From: Thiosocius sp963808165
GTDB taxonomy: Bacteria > Pseudomonadota > Gammaproteobacteria > Chromatiales > Chromatiaceae
Assembly (NCBI GenBank): GCA_963808165.1
Contig: CAWEET010000005.1
Location: 248,001-312,000 of the forward strand
DNA: 64,000 nt
Reading direction: 5' to 3'
The translations under genes and the position numbers were made by a program. Below the pieces are notes generated by a model. The model did not search any database, had not been told where the DNA came from, and saw nothing but the letters and a program-made list of their open reading frames with translations. Below are positions 8,514 through 17,317 of the stretch, piece by piece. Positions within the stretch are counted from its first letter, which is position 1; every line of letters begins with the position of its first letter.

Positions 8514-9092
8514 CTAAATCATCCGGCTGATGAGTTCTTTGATTGGTGGCACCAGCAGCATCTCGAGGACGACCAGGCCGATCATCACGACCATCGGAGA
8601 AAGGTCCAGCCCACCCATGTCAGGCATGCGCCGGCGCACCGGGGCAAGCACGGGTTCTGTCAATCCATGGATCAGTTTGATCGCCGGATTGTAACTGCCA
8701 GGATTGACCCAGCTAATGATCACCTGGATCAGTATCGCGAACAGAAAGATGTTGATGATCAGTGAAATCATTTCCGGGATGGCCAGCAGCGCCGCGGCAG
8801 CCGGCTGGAAGCCGGCACCTGCCAGGCCGAGGATTGCCAGCTGCTCGATTGTTATCACCAGCCAAGCGAGCACCAGCGAGGCGAGATCCATGCCGGACAC
8901 GCCGGGAATGACCCGCCGCAGCGGATTGAGCAGCGGTCGGGTTGCCTTGACAATGAACTGTGAGAGCGGATTGTAGAAATCGGCGCGCGTGAGCTGCAGC
9001 AGAAAGCGCAGCACCACCAGTGTCGCGTACAGGCCGAACAGCACTTGAACCAGGAATACCGCGGGTTGTGTCAGATATCCTTCGCCCATCAT
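8514..9092 (-). CDS. yggT: YggT family membrane protein
   Basis: About 192 residues containing two YGGT repeats, each with two membrane helices and a conserved NP(L)xxF/NPAIKL-type loop (FYNPLSQFIVKATRPLLNPL; SYNPAIKLIHGLTEPVLAPV). The start overlaps the proC stop (ATGA; ATG at 9092 or 9089). YggT proteins are linked to osmotic or ion homeostasis, but the mechanism is not established. Confidence 0.92.
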   Translation of the reverse strand: MMGEGYLTQPAVFLVQVLFGLYATLVVLRFLLQLTRADFYNPLSQFIVKATRPLLNPLRRVIPGVSGMDLASLVLAWLVITIEQLAILGLAGAGFQPAAAALLAIPEMISLIINIFLFAILIQVIISWVNPGSYNPAIKLIHGLTEPVLAPVRRRMPDMGGLDLSPMVVMIGLVVLEMLLVPPIKELISRMI

Positions 9093-9913
9093 GCTGCTCC
9101 GAGATCTGCAGAGAGTTCGACGGAACGGTCGTGCGCAGCCTTCAGTGCGTGTGTGAACAGGTCGCGAATGCCGCCGTCTTCCAAGGTATTCACTGCGCGC
9201 TCGGTCGTGCCACCGGGTGAAGTGACGCGGACCCGTAAGGTCTCCGGCGGGTCACTGCTCTCCAGCGCCATGCGTGCCGCGCCGAAGGCGGTTTGCAGCG
9301 TCAAAAGGCGAGCGGTCTCGGCCGTCAGGCCCAATTCCCGGCCAGCATTTTCCATGGCCTCCATTACCAGGAACAGGTAGGCGGGGCCGCTGCCCGAGAG
9401 TGCCGTAACCGCATCCATCAGGGACTCGTTTTCGACCCATTGGGTGAGACCCACGGCGCGCATCAGGGACTCGGCCTGTTCGCGCTGACTGTCGGATACC
9501 TCGGGTGTCGCATACAGGACCGTGGCGCCGGACTGGATCACCGCGGGCGTATTGGGCATCGTCCTGACGATAGCTGTCCGGCCCCCGATCCAGGCCTGCA
9601 GGCTGTCACAACGGACCCCGGCTGCGATCGAGATGACCAGTGGTCGGTGTTCCCGGATGGGCTCCGCAATTTCCGTCACCACCTCGCGCAGCACCTGCGG
9701 TTTGACGGCGAGCACGACTATATCGGCGTCTGCGACGGCCTCTCTATTGTCCTGCAGCGTGCGGATGCCGGTCGCCGCACTGAGCGCCTGACACTTTTCG
9801 GCCGAGCAGTCGGTGGCGGTGAGACGCCCGGGTGGTATACCGTCGGCGAGTAGTCCACCGATCAGCGCGCCGGCCATGTTTCCGGCGCCAATAAACGCGA
9901 TCTGGTCGCTCAT
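9089..9913 (-). CDS. proC: Pyrroline-5-carboxylate reductase
   Basis: 274 residues. Catalyses the NAD(P)H-dependent last step of proline synthesis. The N-terminal Rossmann motif FIGAGNMAGALIGGLL and the C-terminal catalytic helix TALSGSGPAYLFLVMEAM with TSPGGTTERAV are both present. It lies between yggS and yggT on the leftward strand, the usual proteobacterial order. Confidence 0.96.
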   Translation of the reverse strand: MSDQIAFIGAGNMAGALIGGLLADGIPPGRLTATDCSAEKCQALSAATGIRTLQDNREAVADADIVVLAVKPQVLREVVTEIAEPIREHRPLVISIAAGVRCDSLQAWIGGRTAIVRTMPNTPAVIQSGATVLYATPEVSDSQREQAESLMRAVGLTQWVENESLMDAVTALSGSGPAYLFLVMEAMENAGRELGLTAETARLLTLQTAFGAARMALESSDPPETLRVRVTSPGGTTERAVNTLEDGGIRDLFTHALKAAHDRSVELSADLGAA

Positions 9914-9996
9914 TGCCTTCTTGCACCTGTCTTTTGAGCCATGCAGCGAAGTCTACCGGATGCACTGCCCGGCCGGTGCCGGATTTATCGCCCGAC

Positions 9997-10683
9997 TCAT
10001 AGGGCGCGTGCGCCGAAGATGTCCGTCCCGATGCGCACGATGGTTGCACCCTCTGCGATCGCATCCTCCATGTCGCCGCTCATCCCCATCGACAGCGTAT
10101 CGAGCTCGAGGCCTTGCTCCTGCAGTTCGACCAATAGTGCGCGCAGGCGTGCAAAGACGCGGCGCTGGCTGTCGCGGCCGCTGTTCGGGTCGGGCATTGT
10201 CATCAATCCGCGTAACCGGAGGCCGGGCAGGCGATCGACCGCTTGCGCGAGTTCGGGCAAGGCATCAGGGGCGACGCCGCCCTTGCTGGCCTCACCACTG
10301 AGATTGACCTGGAGACAGACCTGGAGCGGTCGCAGCCCCTCGGGCCGGCGGTCGCTCAGACGCTCGGCATGCCGAAGCTGATCGAGGCCGTGCACCCAGG
10401 CGAAGTGACGACTGATCTCGGGGGCCTTGTTGCTTTGAAGGTGACCGATGAAATGCCATTCAATGTCGGTATCGGTCAGTTCTCTGATCTTCGGCAGTGC
10501 ATCCTGCAGGTAGTTTTCGCCGAATCGGCGTTGTCCGGCTTGATAGGCTGCCAGCACATCGCTGGCGGGCTTGGTCTTGCTGACTGCCAGCAGTGTCACG
10601 TCTTCGGGGCGCCGTCCGCTTGCGATCGCGGCGGCACTCATACGGTCGTGGACCCTGGCCAAACGTTTGGGAATATCGTTCAT
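9997..10683 (-). CDS. yggS: YggS/PROSC pyridoxal-5'-phosphate homeostasis protein
   Basis: 228 residues folding as a PLP-binding TIM barrel. The PLP lysine lies in LLAVSKTKP, followed by QRRFGENYLQDA, WHFIGHLQSNK and LSMGMSGDMEDAI, all diagnostic. It has no known catalytic reaction and buffers PLP and vitamin B6 pools. Divergent from pilT, with a 131-base shared upstream region in which no clear sigma-70 or -24/-12 promoter was recognised. Confidence 0.96.
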   Translation of the reverse strand: MNDIPKRLARVHDRMSAAAIASGRRPEDVTLLAVSKTKPASDVLAAYQAGQRRFGENYLQDALPKIRELTDTDIEWHFIGHLQSNKAPEISRHFAWVHGLDQLRHAERLSDRRPEGLRPLQVCLQVNLSGEASKGGVAPDALPELAQAVDRLPGLRLRGLMTMPDPNSGRDSQRRVFARLRALLVELQEQGLELDTLSMGMSGDMEDAIAEGATIVRIGTDIFGARAL

Positions 10684-10814
10684 TGGGGGGATATCATAGC
10701 GGATCGGCCCCGCGGCCTGTTTTGCCGGCCTTATCTCAACTCTCGGGCAAGGCTGTCGCTAACTATGATTGGTTAATACGCTCTCTCACCTAAATGCTGT
10801 TGCGGGAATCTTAA

Positions 10815-11852
10815 ATGGACATTGCTGAGCTGCTAGCCTTTAGCGTCAAGCACAACGCCTCCGATTTGCACCTCTCTGCCGGTTTGCCGCCGATGATCCG
10901 CGTGGATGGTGACATCCGGCGGATCAACGTCCCGGTCCTGGACCACAAGACCGTTCATGAACTCGTCTATGACATCATGAACGATAAGCAGCGCAAGGAC
11001 TACGAGGAGTTCTTCGAAGTCGATTTCTCGTTCGAGATACCTGGCTTGGCGCGGTTCCGCGTCAATGCGTTCAACCAGGATCGTGGCGCCGCAGCGGTGT
11101 TTCGTACCATTCCATCGAAGGTCCAAAGCCTGGAGGAGCTAAACTGCCCCTCGGTGTTCCGGGAAATCTGCGACAATCCCAGAGGCTTGGTGCTGGTGAC
11201 CGGCCCGACCGGATCGGGCAAGTCGACGACACTCGCCGCAATGATGGACCACAAGAACGATACCGAGTATGGCCACATCCTCACGATCGAGGATCCGATC
11301 GAATTCGTTCATCAGAGCAAAAAATGCCTGATCAACCAGCGCGAGGTGCATCGCGACACACTCGGCTTTGCCGAGGCCTTGCGGTCTGCATTGCGCGAAG
11401 ACCCCGACATCATATTGGTCGGTGAACTGCGCGATCTTGAGACGATTCGGCTAGCCATGACCGCGGCTGAGACTGGACACCTGGTGTTCGGCACACTGCA
11501 TACAAGTTCCGCCGCCAAGACCATCGACCGCATCGTCGATGTATTCCCGGCCGGCGAAAAGGCGATGGTTCGCTCGATGTTATCGGAGTCTCTGCGCGCA
11601 GTCATTTCGCAGACCCTGCTGAAACGCATCGGCGGCGGTCGGGTCGCCTGCCACGAAATCATGATCGGCACTCCCGCCATCCGTAACCTGATTCGCGAGG
11701 ACAAGGTTGCCCAGATGTACTCGGCAATCCAGACCGGCCAAGCCTTCGGTATGCAGACCCTGGATCAGGGCATGCAGGAAATGCTGCGCAAAGGCTTGAT
11801 TTCGAAGCAGGATGCGATTTCTCGCGCCGTCAACAAGGATCTGTTCAACTAG
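10815..11852 (+). CDS. pilT: Type IV pilus retraction ATPase PilT
   Basis: 345 residues; hexameric cytoplasmic motor that depolymerises pili for twitching. Walker A is GPTGSGKSTT, the Asp-box region follows, Walker B is DPDIILVGELRD, and the His-box is TGHLVFGTLHT. The PilT-specific C-terminal motif AIRNLIRE, needed for retraction, is intact. The start codon is followed by the canonical MDIAELLAFSVKHNASDLHLSAG. pilU follows after about 107 bases. Confidence 0.97.
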   Translation: MDIAELLAFSVKHNASDLHLSAGLPPMIRVDGDIRRINVPVLDHKTVHELVYDIMNDKQRKDYEEFFEVDFSFEIPGLARFRVNAFNQDRGAAAVFRTIPSKVQSLEELNCPSVFREICDNPRGLVLVTGPTGSGKSTTLAAMMDHKNDTEYGHILTIEDPIEFVHQSKKCLINQREVHRDTLGFAEALRSALREDPDIILVGELRDLETIRLAMTAAETGHLVFGTLHTSSAAKTIDRIVDVFPAGEKAMVRSMLSESLRAVISQTLLKRIGGGRVACHEIMIGTPAIRNLIREDKVAQMYSAIQTGQAFGMQTLDQGMQEMLRKGLISKQDAISRAVNKDLFN

Positions 11853-11959
11853 CGGGCCATCAGGGGAGATGACGCGACTGTGGTCTCTTTGAGCGGCCGG
11901 AAACTGCCGCGTTAGCAGTGCGCGGCCGGGTTGCCGCCGCCCCATCGGGAGAAGTTTGC

Positions 11960-13072
11960 ATGGATTTCAACGACATCCTCGAGGTGATGGTCCAGAAGAA
12001 GGCATCGGACCTGTTTGTCACGGCTGACATTCCACCGAGTATCAAAGTCCACGGACGGATCATGCCAGTGTCTAAGACGAGGCTCGATGCCGCCCAGACG
12101 CGCGAGCTGACACTGTCGCTCATGACGCCGGAGCAGCGTGACGAGTTCCTGCATACCAAAGAATGCAACTTCGCCTTCACTGCCAAGAACATAGGCCGTT
12201 TCAGAGTAAGCGCCTTTGTTCAGCGTGACGCCGTCGGCATGGTGCTGCGTCGTATCGAGACACATATTCCGACCTTCGAGGAGTTGGGTCTTCCTCATTC
12301 CCTGCAGGATCTGGCGATGACCAATCGCGGTATCGTGTTCTTCGTCGGGGCAACGGGCACGGGAAAATCCACCTCGCTGGCCGCGATGGTAGGTTACCGC
12401 AATCAGAACACCACGGGCCACATCATCAGCATCGAAGATCCGATCGAATTCCTGCACAACCACGCGGGCTGTATCGTGACGCAGCGCGAGGTCGGCATCG
12501 ATACGGAATCTTACGAGGTCGCCCTGCGCAACACCCTGCGGCAGGCGCCCGACGTCATCCTGATCGGTGAAATTCGCACGCGCGAATCCATGGAGCATGC
12601 GATCACGTTCGCCGAGACCGGTCATCTGGTACTGACGACGCTGCATGCCAACAACGCCAACCAGGCACTCGACCGCATGCTGCATTTCTTCCCCGAAGAT
12701 CAGCATGCGCAAGTCCTGATGGACCTCTCGCTCAACCTGCGAGGGATCGTCGCCCAGCAGTTGGTGCGTCGGCCAGACGGCAGCGGCAGGCGAGCAATCA
12801 TGGAGATACTGCTGAATACCCCGCTGGTATCCGACCTGATTCTCAAAGGCGAAATACACAAGCTCAAGGAACTGATGAAGCGTTCGACTGAGCACGGCAT
12901 GATCACCTTCGATCAAGCGTTGTACGATGCCTTCCAGCGCGGCGAGATCACGGAGGAAGACGCCTTGCATCACGCCGATTCGGCCAACGAGGTTCGTTTG
13001 ATGATCAAGCTCGGCGATACTAGCCCGAATGCGCTGAATCGTGATGCCGGCAAGCTGGGATTCAGTGACTAG
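11960..13072 (+). CDS. pilU: Type IV pilus retraction-associated ATPase PilU
   Basis: 370 residues from ATG 11960 (GGGAGAAG ribosome site); an in-frame start 42 bases upstream adds non-conserved residues. PilT paralogue with Walker A GATGTGKSTS and Walker B PDVILIGEIR. It lacks the AIRNLIRE motif of PilT, as expected for PilU, which works with PilT to raise retraction force. Its TAG stop coincides with the CTAG end of the repeat element that begins at 13069. Confidence 0.95.
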   Translation: MDFNDILEVMVQKKASDLFVTADIPPSIKVHGRIMPVSKTRLDAAQTRELTLSLMTPEQRDEFLHTKECNFAFTAKNIGRFRVSAFVQRDAVGMVLRRIETHIPTFEELGLPHSLQDLAMTNRGIVFFVGATGTGKSTSLAAMVGYRNQNTTGHIISIEDPIEFLHNHAGCIVTQREVGIDTESYEVALRNTLRQAPDVILIGEIRTRESMEHAITFAETGHLVLTTLHANNANQALDRMLHFFPEDQHAQVLMDLSLNLRGIVAQQLVRRPDGSGRRAIMEILLNTPLVSDLILKGEIHKLKELMKRSTEHGMITFDQALYDAFQRGEITEEDALHHADSANEVRLMIKLGDTSPNALNRDAGKLGFSD

Positions 13073-13337
13073 TGGGCCATGCGGGAAGTTCTGTAATGCT
13101 CAGAGCCGCGCTGTTGGGCCAAGGCAAGGCGCACGCCGAAGGGAATGGCAGGCCCTTTCCAAGGGGTGCAACACGGCATTGGCCCAACAGCGGGGCTCCC
13201 TGCGGGCCGGTGCACGAGTCCCATCGCCGGCGTTACGATCGCTTGAATTAGCATGGGCTAGTCCTGCGCTCACGTGCCTTGTCGATGAGACTCGTGAGTC
13301 GGCTGAGTGTTACAGAACTTCCCGCATGGCCCACTAG
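13069..13337. repeat. 269 bp palindromic mobile-like element (family A) with 35 bp terminal inverted repeats
   Basis: Bases 13069-13103 and 13303-13337 are inverted copies with two mismatches, both ending in CTAG followed inward by TGGGCCATGCGGGAAG. A second perfect inverted repeat of 14 bases (13109-13122 against 13179-13192) lies inside. No protein is encoded. The left CTAG supplies the pilU stop codon. The internal segment with CAAGGCAAGGCGCAC recurs in inverted orientation at 51.2-51.3 kb, so this is a repeated family rather than a single-copy structure. Size and ends resemble a non-autonomous transposable element; no transposase is present. Confidence 0.75.
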
Positions 13338-13627
13338 GGCCTATTAACAGGCTTAACAGCATCCGGATATTGATCGACGTAGGGTATTCCTTCACAGGAC
13401 AAGGCGACGGCTATGGATGCGAATCAGTCGATGCTGTACAGCGACGGAATATCGCTGGATCGGTTGTAGTCGCCCGTTGTTGCTGATTTGTCTTGCGCCA
13501 AACCGATCGCGCCAGATGTGCTCGTCGAGAAGGTTCGGAACTCGATTGGCTTAGCTCAGCGGCGCCTGCGGTGCATTCGTTCGTGCACTGATCCGTTTGC
13601 CGCGCGGAGACCTGGAATGACCCCGGC
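13338..13627. other. Non-coding gap with a degenerate repeat end
   Basis: No convincing gene lies between the family A element and pyrK; the short open frames have no family resemblance and overlap pyrK antisense. The first bases, from 13335, read TAGGGCCTATTAACA and then ATCCGGAT. This resembles one terminal repeat of the element at 50254-50523 and is probably a remnant or solo end. Confidence 0.45.
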
Positions 13628-14488
13628 TCAAAAAACGCTGTAGCCGTCGAACACGGGTCCATCGACGCAGACGCGCTTCATCGCCGGTCCCTCCGGCGTG
13701 TTCACTTCGACCACGCAGCCCGCGCAACCGCCAACTGCACAGGCCATGAATTCCTCCAGAGAGACCTGCACTGGCAAGCCATAATCTCGCGCCAGGTCGA
13801 CTACCGCCTCGAGCATCGGGTGCGGTCCACAGGCATACACGCCGACCTCGGCGAGTTGCTGGCTGCTCAGCCCGTCCAGCCAGCAGCGGCCCAGATCGGT
13901 GACATAACCATGATGGCATCCTGCATAGCCCTGCAGGCTGGTCAGTCGGCTGGGAACGCCCCAGTCTTCGAGTAGCGGCACCGCCGCGATGACGCCCTCG
14001 GGAATTCCGGGCAGCAGGAACTGCGATGGTCTGGACGCGAAAGGGAAGGGCACCTCAGACCCGAGCACCACGAAGGGTTGCCGGTCGGTATCCTTGATGG
14101 ACTCGGCGATAAAGACCATCGGAGGCATGCCGACACCCCCACCGATCAGCAGTGGGCGTTTATCCTTGACCTCGAATGGCACCCCGATCGGTCCGAGCAG
14201 GCTGACACGCTCCCCCGTCTGACGCGCCGCCAGCAGCCTGGTGCCATCGCCGACCACCTTGTACAGAAAATCCACCCAGCCGCCGCTCGGGGACGCGCGC
14301 ATGATCGAGATCGGACGGCGCATCGGGCGTTGAGGGTCGATGGTGAGATGGGCAAACTGCCCGGGTCGTGCCCGTGCGGCGCAGCCCGGCGCCATCACCC
14401 GCATCACATACTGCTCGCCGGCAAATGCCTCTTGGCCGACGATCTCCGCTTCCTCGACCAGAATTGTCGAACGGTGAGTCTTGTCCAT
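13628..14488 (-). CDS. pyrK: Dihydroorotate dehydrogenase electron-transfer subunit (PyrK-like flavoprotein)
   Basis: 286 residues. A ferredoxin-reductase-like domain carries the FAD motif RRPISIM and the NAD-binding GGGVGMPP, and ends in a [2Fe-2S] site of cysteines 250, 255, 258 and 274 (C-x4-C-x2-C-x15-C). This is the PyrK arrangement that lets class 1B dihydroorotate dehydrogenase use NAD. No pyrD lies in the window; gammaproteobacteria usually use quinone-linked PyrD without PyrK. It follows pyrC' with a one-base overlap, ending the gshB-to-pyrK operon. A PyrK-like reductase with another partner is possible. Confidence 0.82.
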   Translation of the reverse strand: MDKTHRSTILVEEAEIVGQEAFAGEQYVMRVMAPGCAARARPGQFAHLTIDPQRPMRRPISIMRASPSGGWVDFLYKVVGDGTRLLAARQTGERVSLLGPIGVPFEVKDKRPLLIGGGVGMPPMVFIAESIKDTDRQPFVVLGSEVPFPFASRPSQFLLPGIPEGVIAAVPLLEDWGVPSRLTSLQGYAGCHHGYVTDLGRCWLDGLSSQQLAEVGVYACGPHPMLEAVVDLARDYGLPVQVSLEEFMACAVGGCAGCVVEVNTPEGPAMKRVCVDGPVFDGYSVF

Positions 14489-15774
14489 CAGTTATCGTCC
14501 GTCGCGCGGAAAACCACGCGACCGTTAAATATCGTATGGCTGATACGCCCGCCAAAATCCCAGCCGATGAAGGGTGTATTGTGTCCCTCGCTGCGCATCT
14601 GGCTCGCGTCCAGCGTCCAGCGCCGATCGGGGGCGAAAATACACACGTCGGCCGGAGAGCCGATGGCTAGCCTGCCATAGGGCAGACCGAGGATGTCGGC
14701 CGGTCCGCTGGTCACGCGGGTCAGTGCCGTTGGCAGGTCCAGACACCTTTCTTCTACCAGCCGCAAGGCCAGGCCGAGGAGCGTCTCCAGCCCGGAGATG
14801 CCGGGCTCGGATTCGGGGAACGGGCGTTGTTTTGCGTCCGGTTCGTGCGGCTGATGGTCCGAGCACACAGCCGCAATAGTGCCATCGGCCACCGCCTGCC
14901 GCAGCGCATCGCGATCGCTCAAGGTGCGAAACGGTGGCGATACATGGCACTCGGCATCGAATCCATCCACATCCATCTCGGTGAGGTGAAGCTGATGGGC
15001 GGCGACATCCGCCGTGACCGCGAGACCCGACGATTGCGCCTCACGGATCATGCGCACCGCCGTCTGAGTGGAAAGGTTGCGAAAATGCACCTTTGCCTGG
15101 GTGTGCTCAGCGAGCGCGAGGTCGCGCGCCACCGCGACGCTCTCTGCCGCCGAGGGAATCGACGGCAGTCCCAGACGCGTCGAGATGGCACCTTCGTGGA
15201 CGCAGCCCCCGGCGCGAAGATGGCGATCCTCCGAGCGCAGGAAAACGGTGAGCCCAAAGGTTGCGGCGTACTCCAGGGCCCGGCGCTCGACCAGCGTCGA
15301 GGCGAGTGGAAAATGCGCGTTGCTTACCGCCACACAGCTGGCCTGTTTCAGTGCCGCCATCTCGGAGAGCTGCTCGCCTCTGAGCCCGCGAGTCAGGGCT
15401 CCGGTGGCGAGGACCCGGGTTTGGCCCAGCTTGCGCGCGATACGATGTATCAATTCCACCACGGCCGCATTGTCTATCACCGGGTTGGTGTCCGGTGTGC
15501 AAAGCAGGGTCGTGATGCCACCACGGGCAGCGGCGACCAGTTCGCTCGCCAGCGTCGCCTTGTGCTCATAGCCGGGTTCCCGCAGGCTGGCTGCAAGATC
15601 CACCAGCCCGGGGCAGACCACCTCGCCGCGGGCGTCGATCACTAGATCGGCGGCGAACTCGGCGGGGGCATCCCCTACCGCGACTACCACCTCATTGTCG
15701 ATGTGCAGGTCGAGCTGATCGTCGATGCCATGTGCTGGGTCTATCAACCTGCCGTTGACGATGCTGATACTCAT
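14488..15774 (-). CDS. pyrC': Dihydroorotase-like protein PyrC', probably catalytically inactive
   Basis: 428 residues, amidohydrolase fold of class I dihydroorotase. The metal-binding HxH in the usual DLHVHLREPG is replaced: residues 59-68 read DLAASLREPG, with Ala61 and Ser63 in place of both histidines. A later histidine also appears lost (VHFRNLST), while SDHQPH is kept. In Pseudomonas an inactive PyrC' forms a dodecamer with aspartate carbamoyltransferase and is structurally required. The 4-base overlap with pyrB supports the same role here. An active dihydroorotase must be encoded elsewhere. Confidence 0.9.
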   Translation of the reverse strand: MSISIVNGRLIDPAHGIDDQLDLHIDNEVVVAVGDAPAEFAADLVIDARGEVVCPGLVDLAASLREPGYEHKATLASELVAAARGGITTLLCTPDTNPVIDNAAVVELIHRIARKLGQTRVLATGALTRGLRGEQLSEMAALKQASCVAVSNAHFPLASTLVERRALEYAATFGLTVFLRSEDRHLRAGGCVHEGAISTRLGLPSIPSAAESVAVARDLALAEHTQAKVHFRNLSTQTAVRMIREAQSSGLAVTADVAAHQLHLTEMDVDGFDAECHVSPPFRTLSDRDALRQAVADGTIAAVCSDHQPHEPDAKQRPFPESEPGISGLETLLGLALRLVEERCLDLPTALTRVTSGPADILGLPYGRLAIGSPADVCIFAPDRRWTLDASQMRSEGHNTPFIGWDFGGRISHTIFNGRVVFRATDDN

Positions 15775-16757
15775 GTCTCTGTCCCGAGATCGGCCTGTGA
15801 TTGCATCGCCATCGACATGACGGCCATACGCACCGCGATGCCATAGCTCACTTGCTGCAGGATGACTGAGCGCGGCCCGTCGGCAACCGCTGAGTCCATT
15901 TCGATTCCCCGGTTGATCGGCCCGGGATGCATCACAATGGCGTCTGGCCTGGCTTTTTCCAGGCGCTCGTCGGTCAAGCCGTACAGGCGGAAATACTCAT
16001 GCTCGTTGGGCAGCAGGGCACCGTCCATGCGTTCGTTCTGCAAGCGCAGCATGATCACGACGTCGACGTCTTTTATGCCCTCGGATAGGTCATGGAATAC
16101 ATGCACGCCGAGCGCCCGCGCCTCGGTTGGCAGCAAGGTGCGAGGACCGACGATCCGCACCTCGCTGACCCCCAGCGTGTTGAGCGCCAGAATCTGCGAG
16201 CGAGCGACGCGTGAATGTAGAACATCGCCGACGATCGCCACCCGTAATGGCGTGAAGTCGCCCTTGTGTTTACGAATGGTGAACATGTCCAGCATGGCCT
16301 GGGTCGGGTGCGAGTGGCGACCGTCGCCGGCATTTATTACGCTGACCCTTGGTGACGCATGCTGTGCGATGAAGTGCGCCGCGCCCGACTGTGCATGGCG
16401 TACCACGAACATATCCGAATGCATCGCCTCGATGTTACGCAGTGTGTCCAGCAGGGTTTCACCCTTGGTGGTCGCCGAGGTATTGATGTTGAAATTGATC
16501 ACATCCGCCGAGAGCAGTTTTGCTGCCAGCTCGAAGGTTGTTCGGGTGCGCGTGCTGTTCTCAAAAAACAGATTGGTGATGATCCGGCCGCGCAGCAGTG
16601 GGACCTTTTTCACCGGTCTGCCGGGTAGGGTGGCGAAGGATTCGGCAGTGTCGAGGATCTGCACCAGCAGCTCGCGGCTGAGTCCTTCGATGGTCAGGAA
16701 ATGCCGCAGGCGGCCGTGTTCGTTGAGTTGCAGCTTGGACGATCGTGGGCTTGGCAT
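15771..16757 (-). CDS. pyrB: Aspartate carbamoyltransferase catalytic subunit
   Basis: 328 residues. Condenses carbamoyl phosphate and aspartate, the first committed pyrimidine step. The carbamoyl-phosphate loop FFENSTRTRTTFE, the Lys loop SATTKGET, and GRHSHPTQAMLD are intact. The N-terminal extension (residues 1-16) precedes the conserved RHFLTIEGLSRE and resembles class A enzymes that assemble with PyrC'. No pyrI regulatory subunit is present. Upstream pyrR ends 23 bases before it and pyrC' overlaps by 4 bases. Confidence 0.96.
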   Translation of the reverse strand: MPSPRSSKLQLNEHGRLRHFLTIEGLSRELLVQILDTAESFATLPGRPVKKVPLLRGRIITNLFFENSTRTRTTFELAAKLLSADVINFNINTSATTKGETLLDTLRNIEAMHSDMFVVRHAQSGAAHFIAQHASPRVSVINAGDGRHSHPTQAMLDMFTIRKHKGDFTPLRVAIVGDVLHSRVARSQILALNTLGVSEVRIVGPRTLLPTEARALGVHVFHDLSEGIKDVDVVIMLRLQNERMDGALLPNEHEYFRLYGLTDERLEKARPDAIVMHPGPINRGIEMDSAVADGPRSVILQQVSYGIAVRMAVMSMAMQSQADLGTET

Positions 16758-16780
16758 GACGCAGTATTGTACAGCGCCGC

Positions 16781-17317
16781 TTATCGGCCTGTCCGCGGCC
16801 CGTGGAAAATCTCCAGGCTGAGCGGGTCCGGGCCACTGAGCTTAATGTGGTCGCTCAGGCCCAGCGGCGGGCTCAGTCCGATGACGTCCGGCTGGATCGG
16901 CAACTCACGGCCACTACGCTCGACTAACGCCACCAGTGTGATGCTGGCCGGCCGGCCGTAGTCGAATATCTCGTTCATCGCAGCACGGATCGTGCGCCCT
17001 GTATGCAGTACGTCGTCAACCAGGACAATGTTGCGGCCGTCGATGTCGAAATCGATTTTGGACGGCCGAACCTGGGGATTCACGCCAATCTGGGTGAAAT
17101 CGTCGCGGTAGAAGCTGATGTCGAGCAGGCCACTGGGCTGGTCGAGTTCCAGTATCGCGTTCAGGTGCTCCGCAACCCAGGCGCCGCCGGTGTGTATACC
17201 GATCATGGCCGGCTCCTCGAGTCCTCGGTCGCGCAGTCGGTTCCGCAGGACGGTAGCCACCCCGCCGATCAGGTCGAGGATGGCCTCGTGCTTCATGAAC
17301 TGTGTGCTTTCAGTCAT
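16781..17317 (-). CDS. pyrR: PyrR bifunctional pyrimidine regulator/uracil phosphoribosyltransferase
   Basis: 178 residues with the PRPP motif IVLVDDVLHTGRTIRAAM and the PyrR-type DISFYRDDF segment. In Gram-positives PyrR controls pyr attenuation by binding RNA. In pseudomonads it is adjacent to pyrB and its regulatory mode is less clear. The start overlaps yqgF by 8 bases. No obvious anti-antiterminator stem was recognised between pyrR and pyrB. Confidence 0.94.
   Translation of the reverse strand: MTESTQFMKHEAILDLIGGVATVLRNRLRDRGLEEPAMIGIHTGGAWVAEHLNAILELDQPSGLLDISFYRDDFTQIGVNPQVRPSKIDFDIDGRNIVLVDDVLHTGRTIRAAMNEIFDYGRPASITLVALVERSGRELPIQPDVIGLSPPLGLSDHIKLSGPDPLSLEIFHGPRTGR

Noticed and set aside
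10684..10814. Sigma-54 (-24/-12) promoter for pilT
   Set aside because: No TGGCAC-N5-TTGC-like sequence at correct spacing; only weak AT-rich stretches.
13411..13662. Short minus-strand open frame after the repeat element
   Set aside because: It overlaps the 3' end of pyrK and has no ribosome site or recognisable family.
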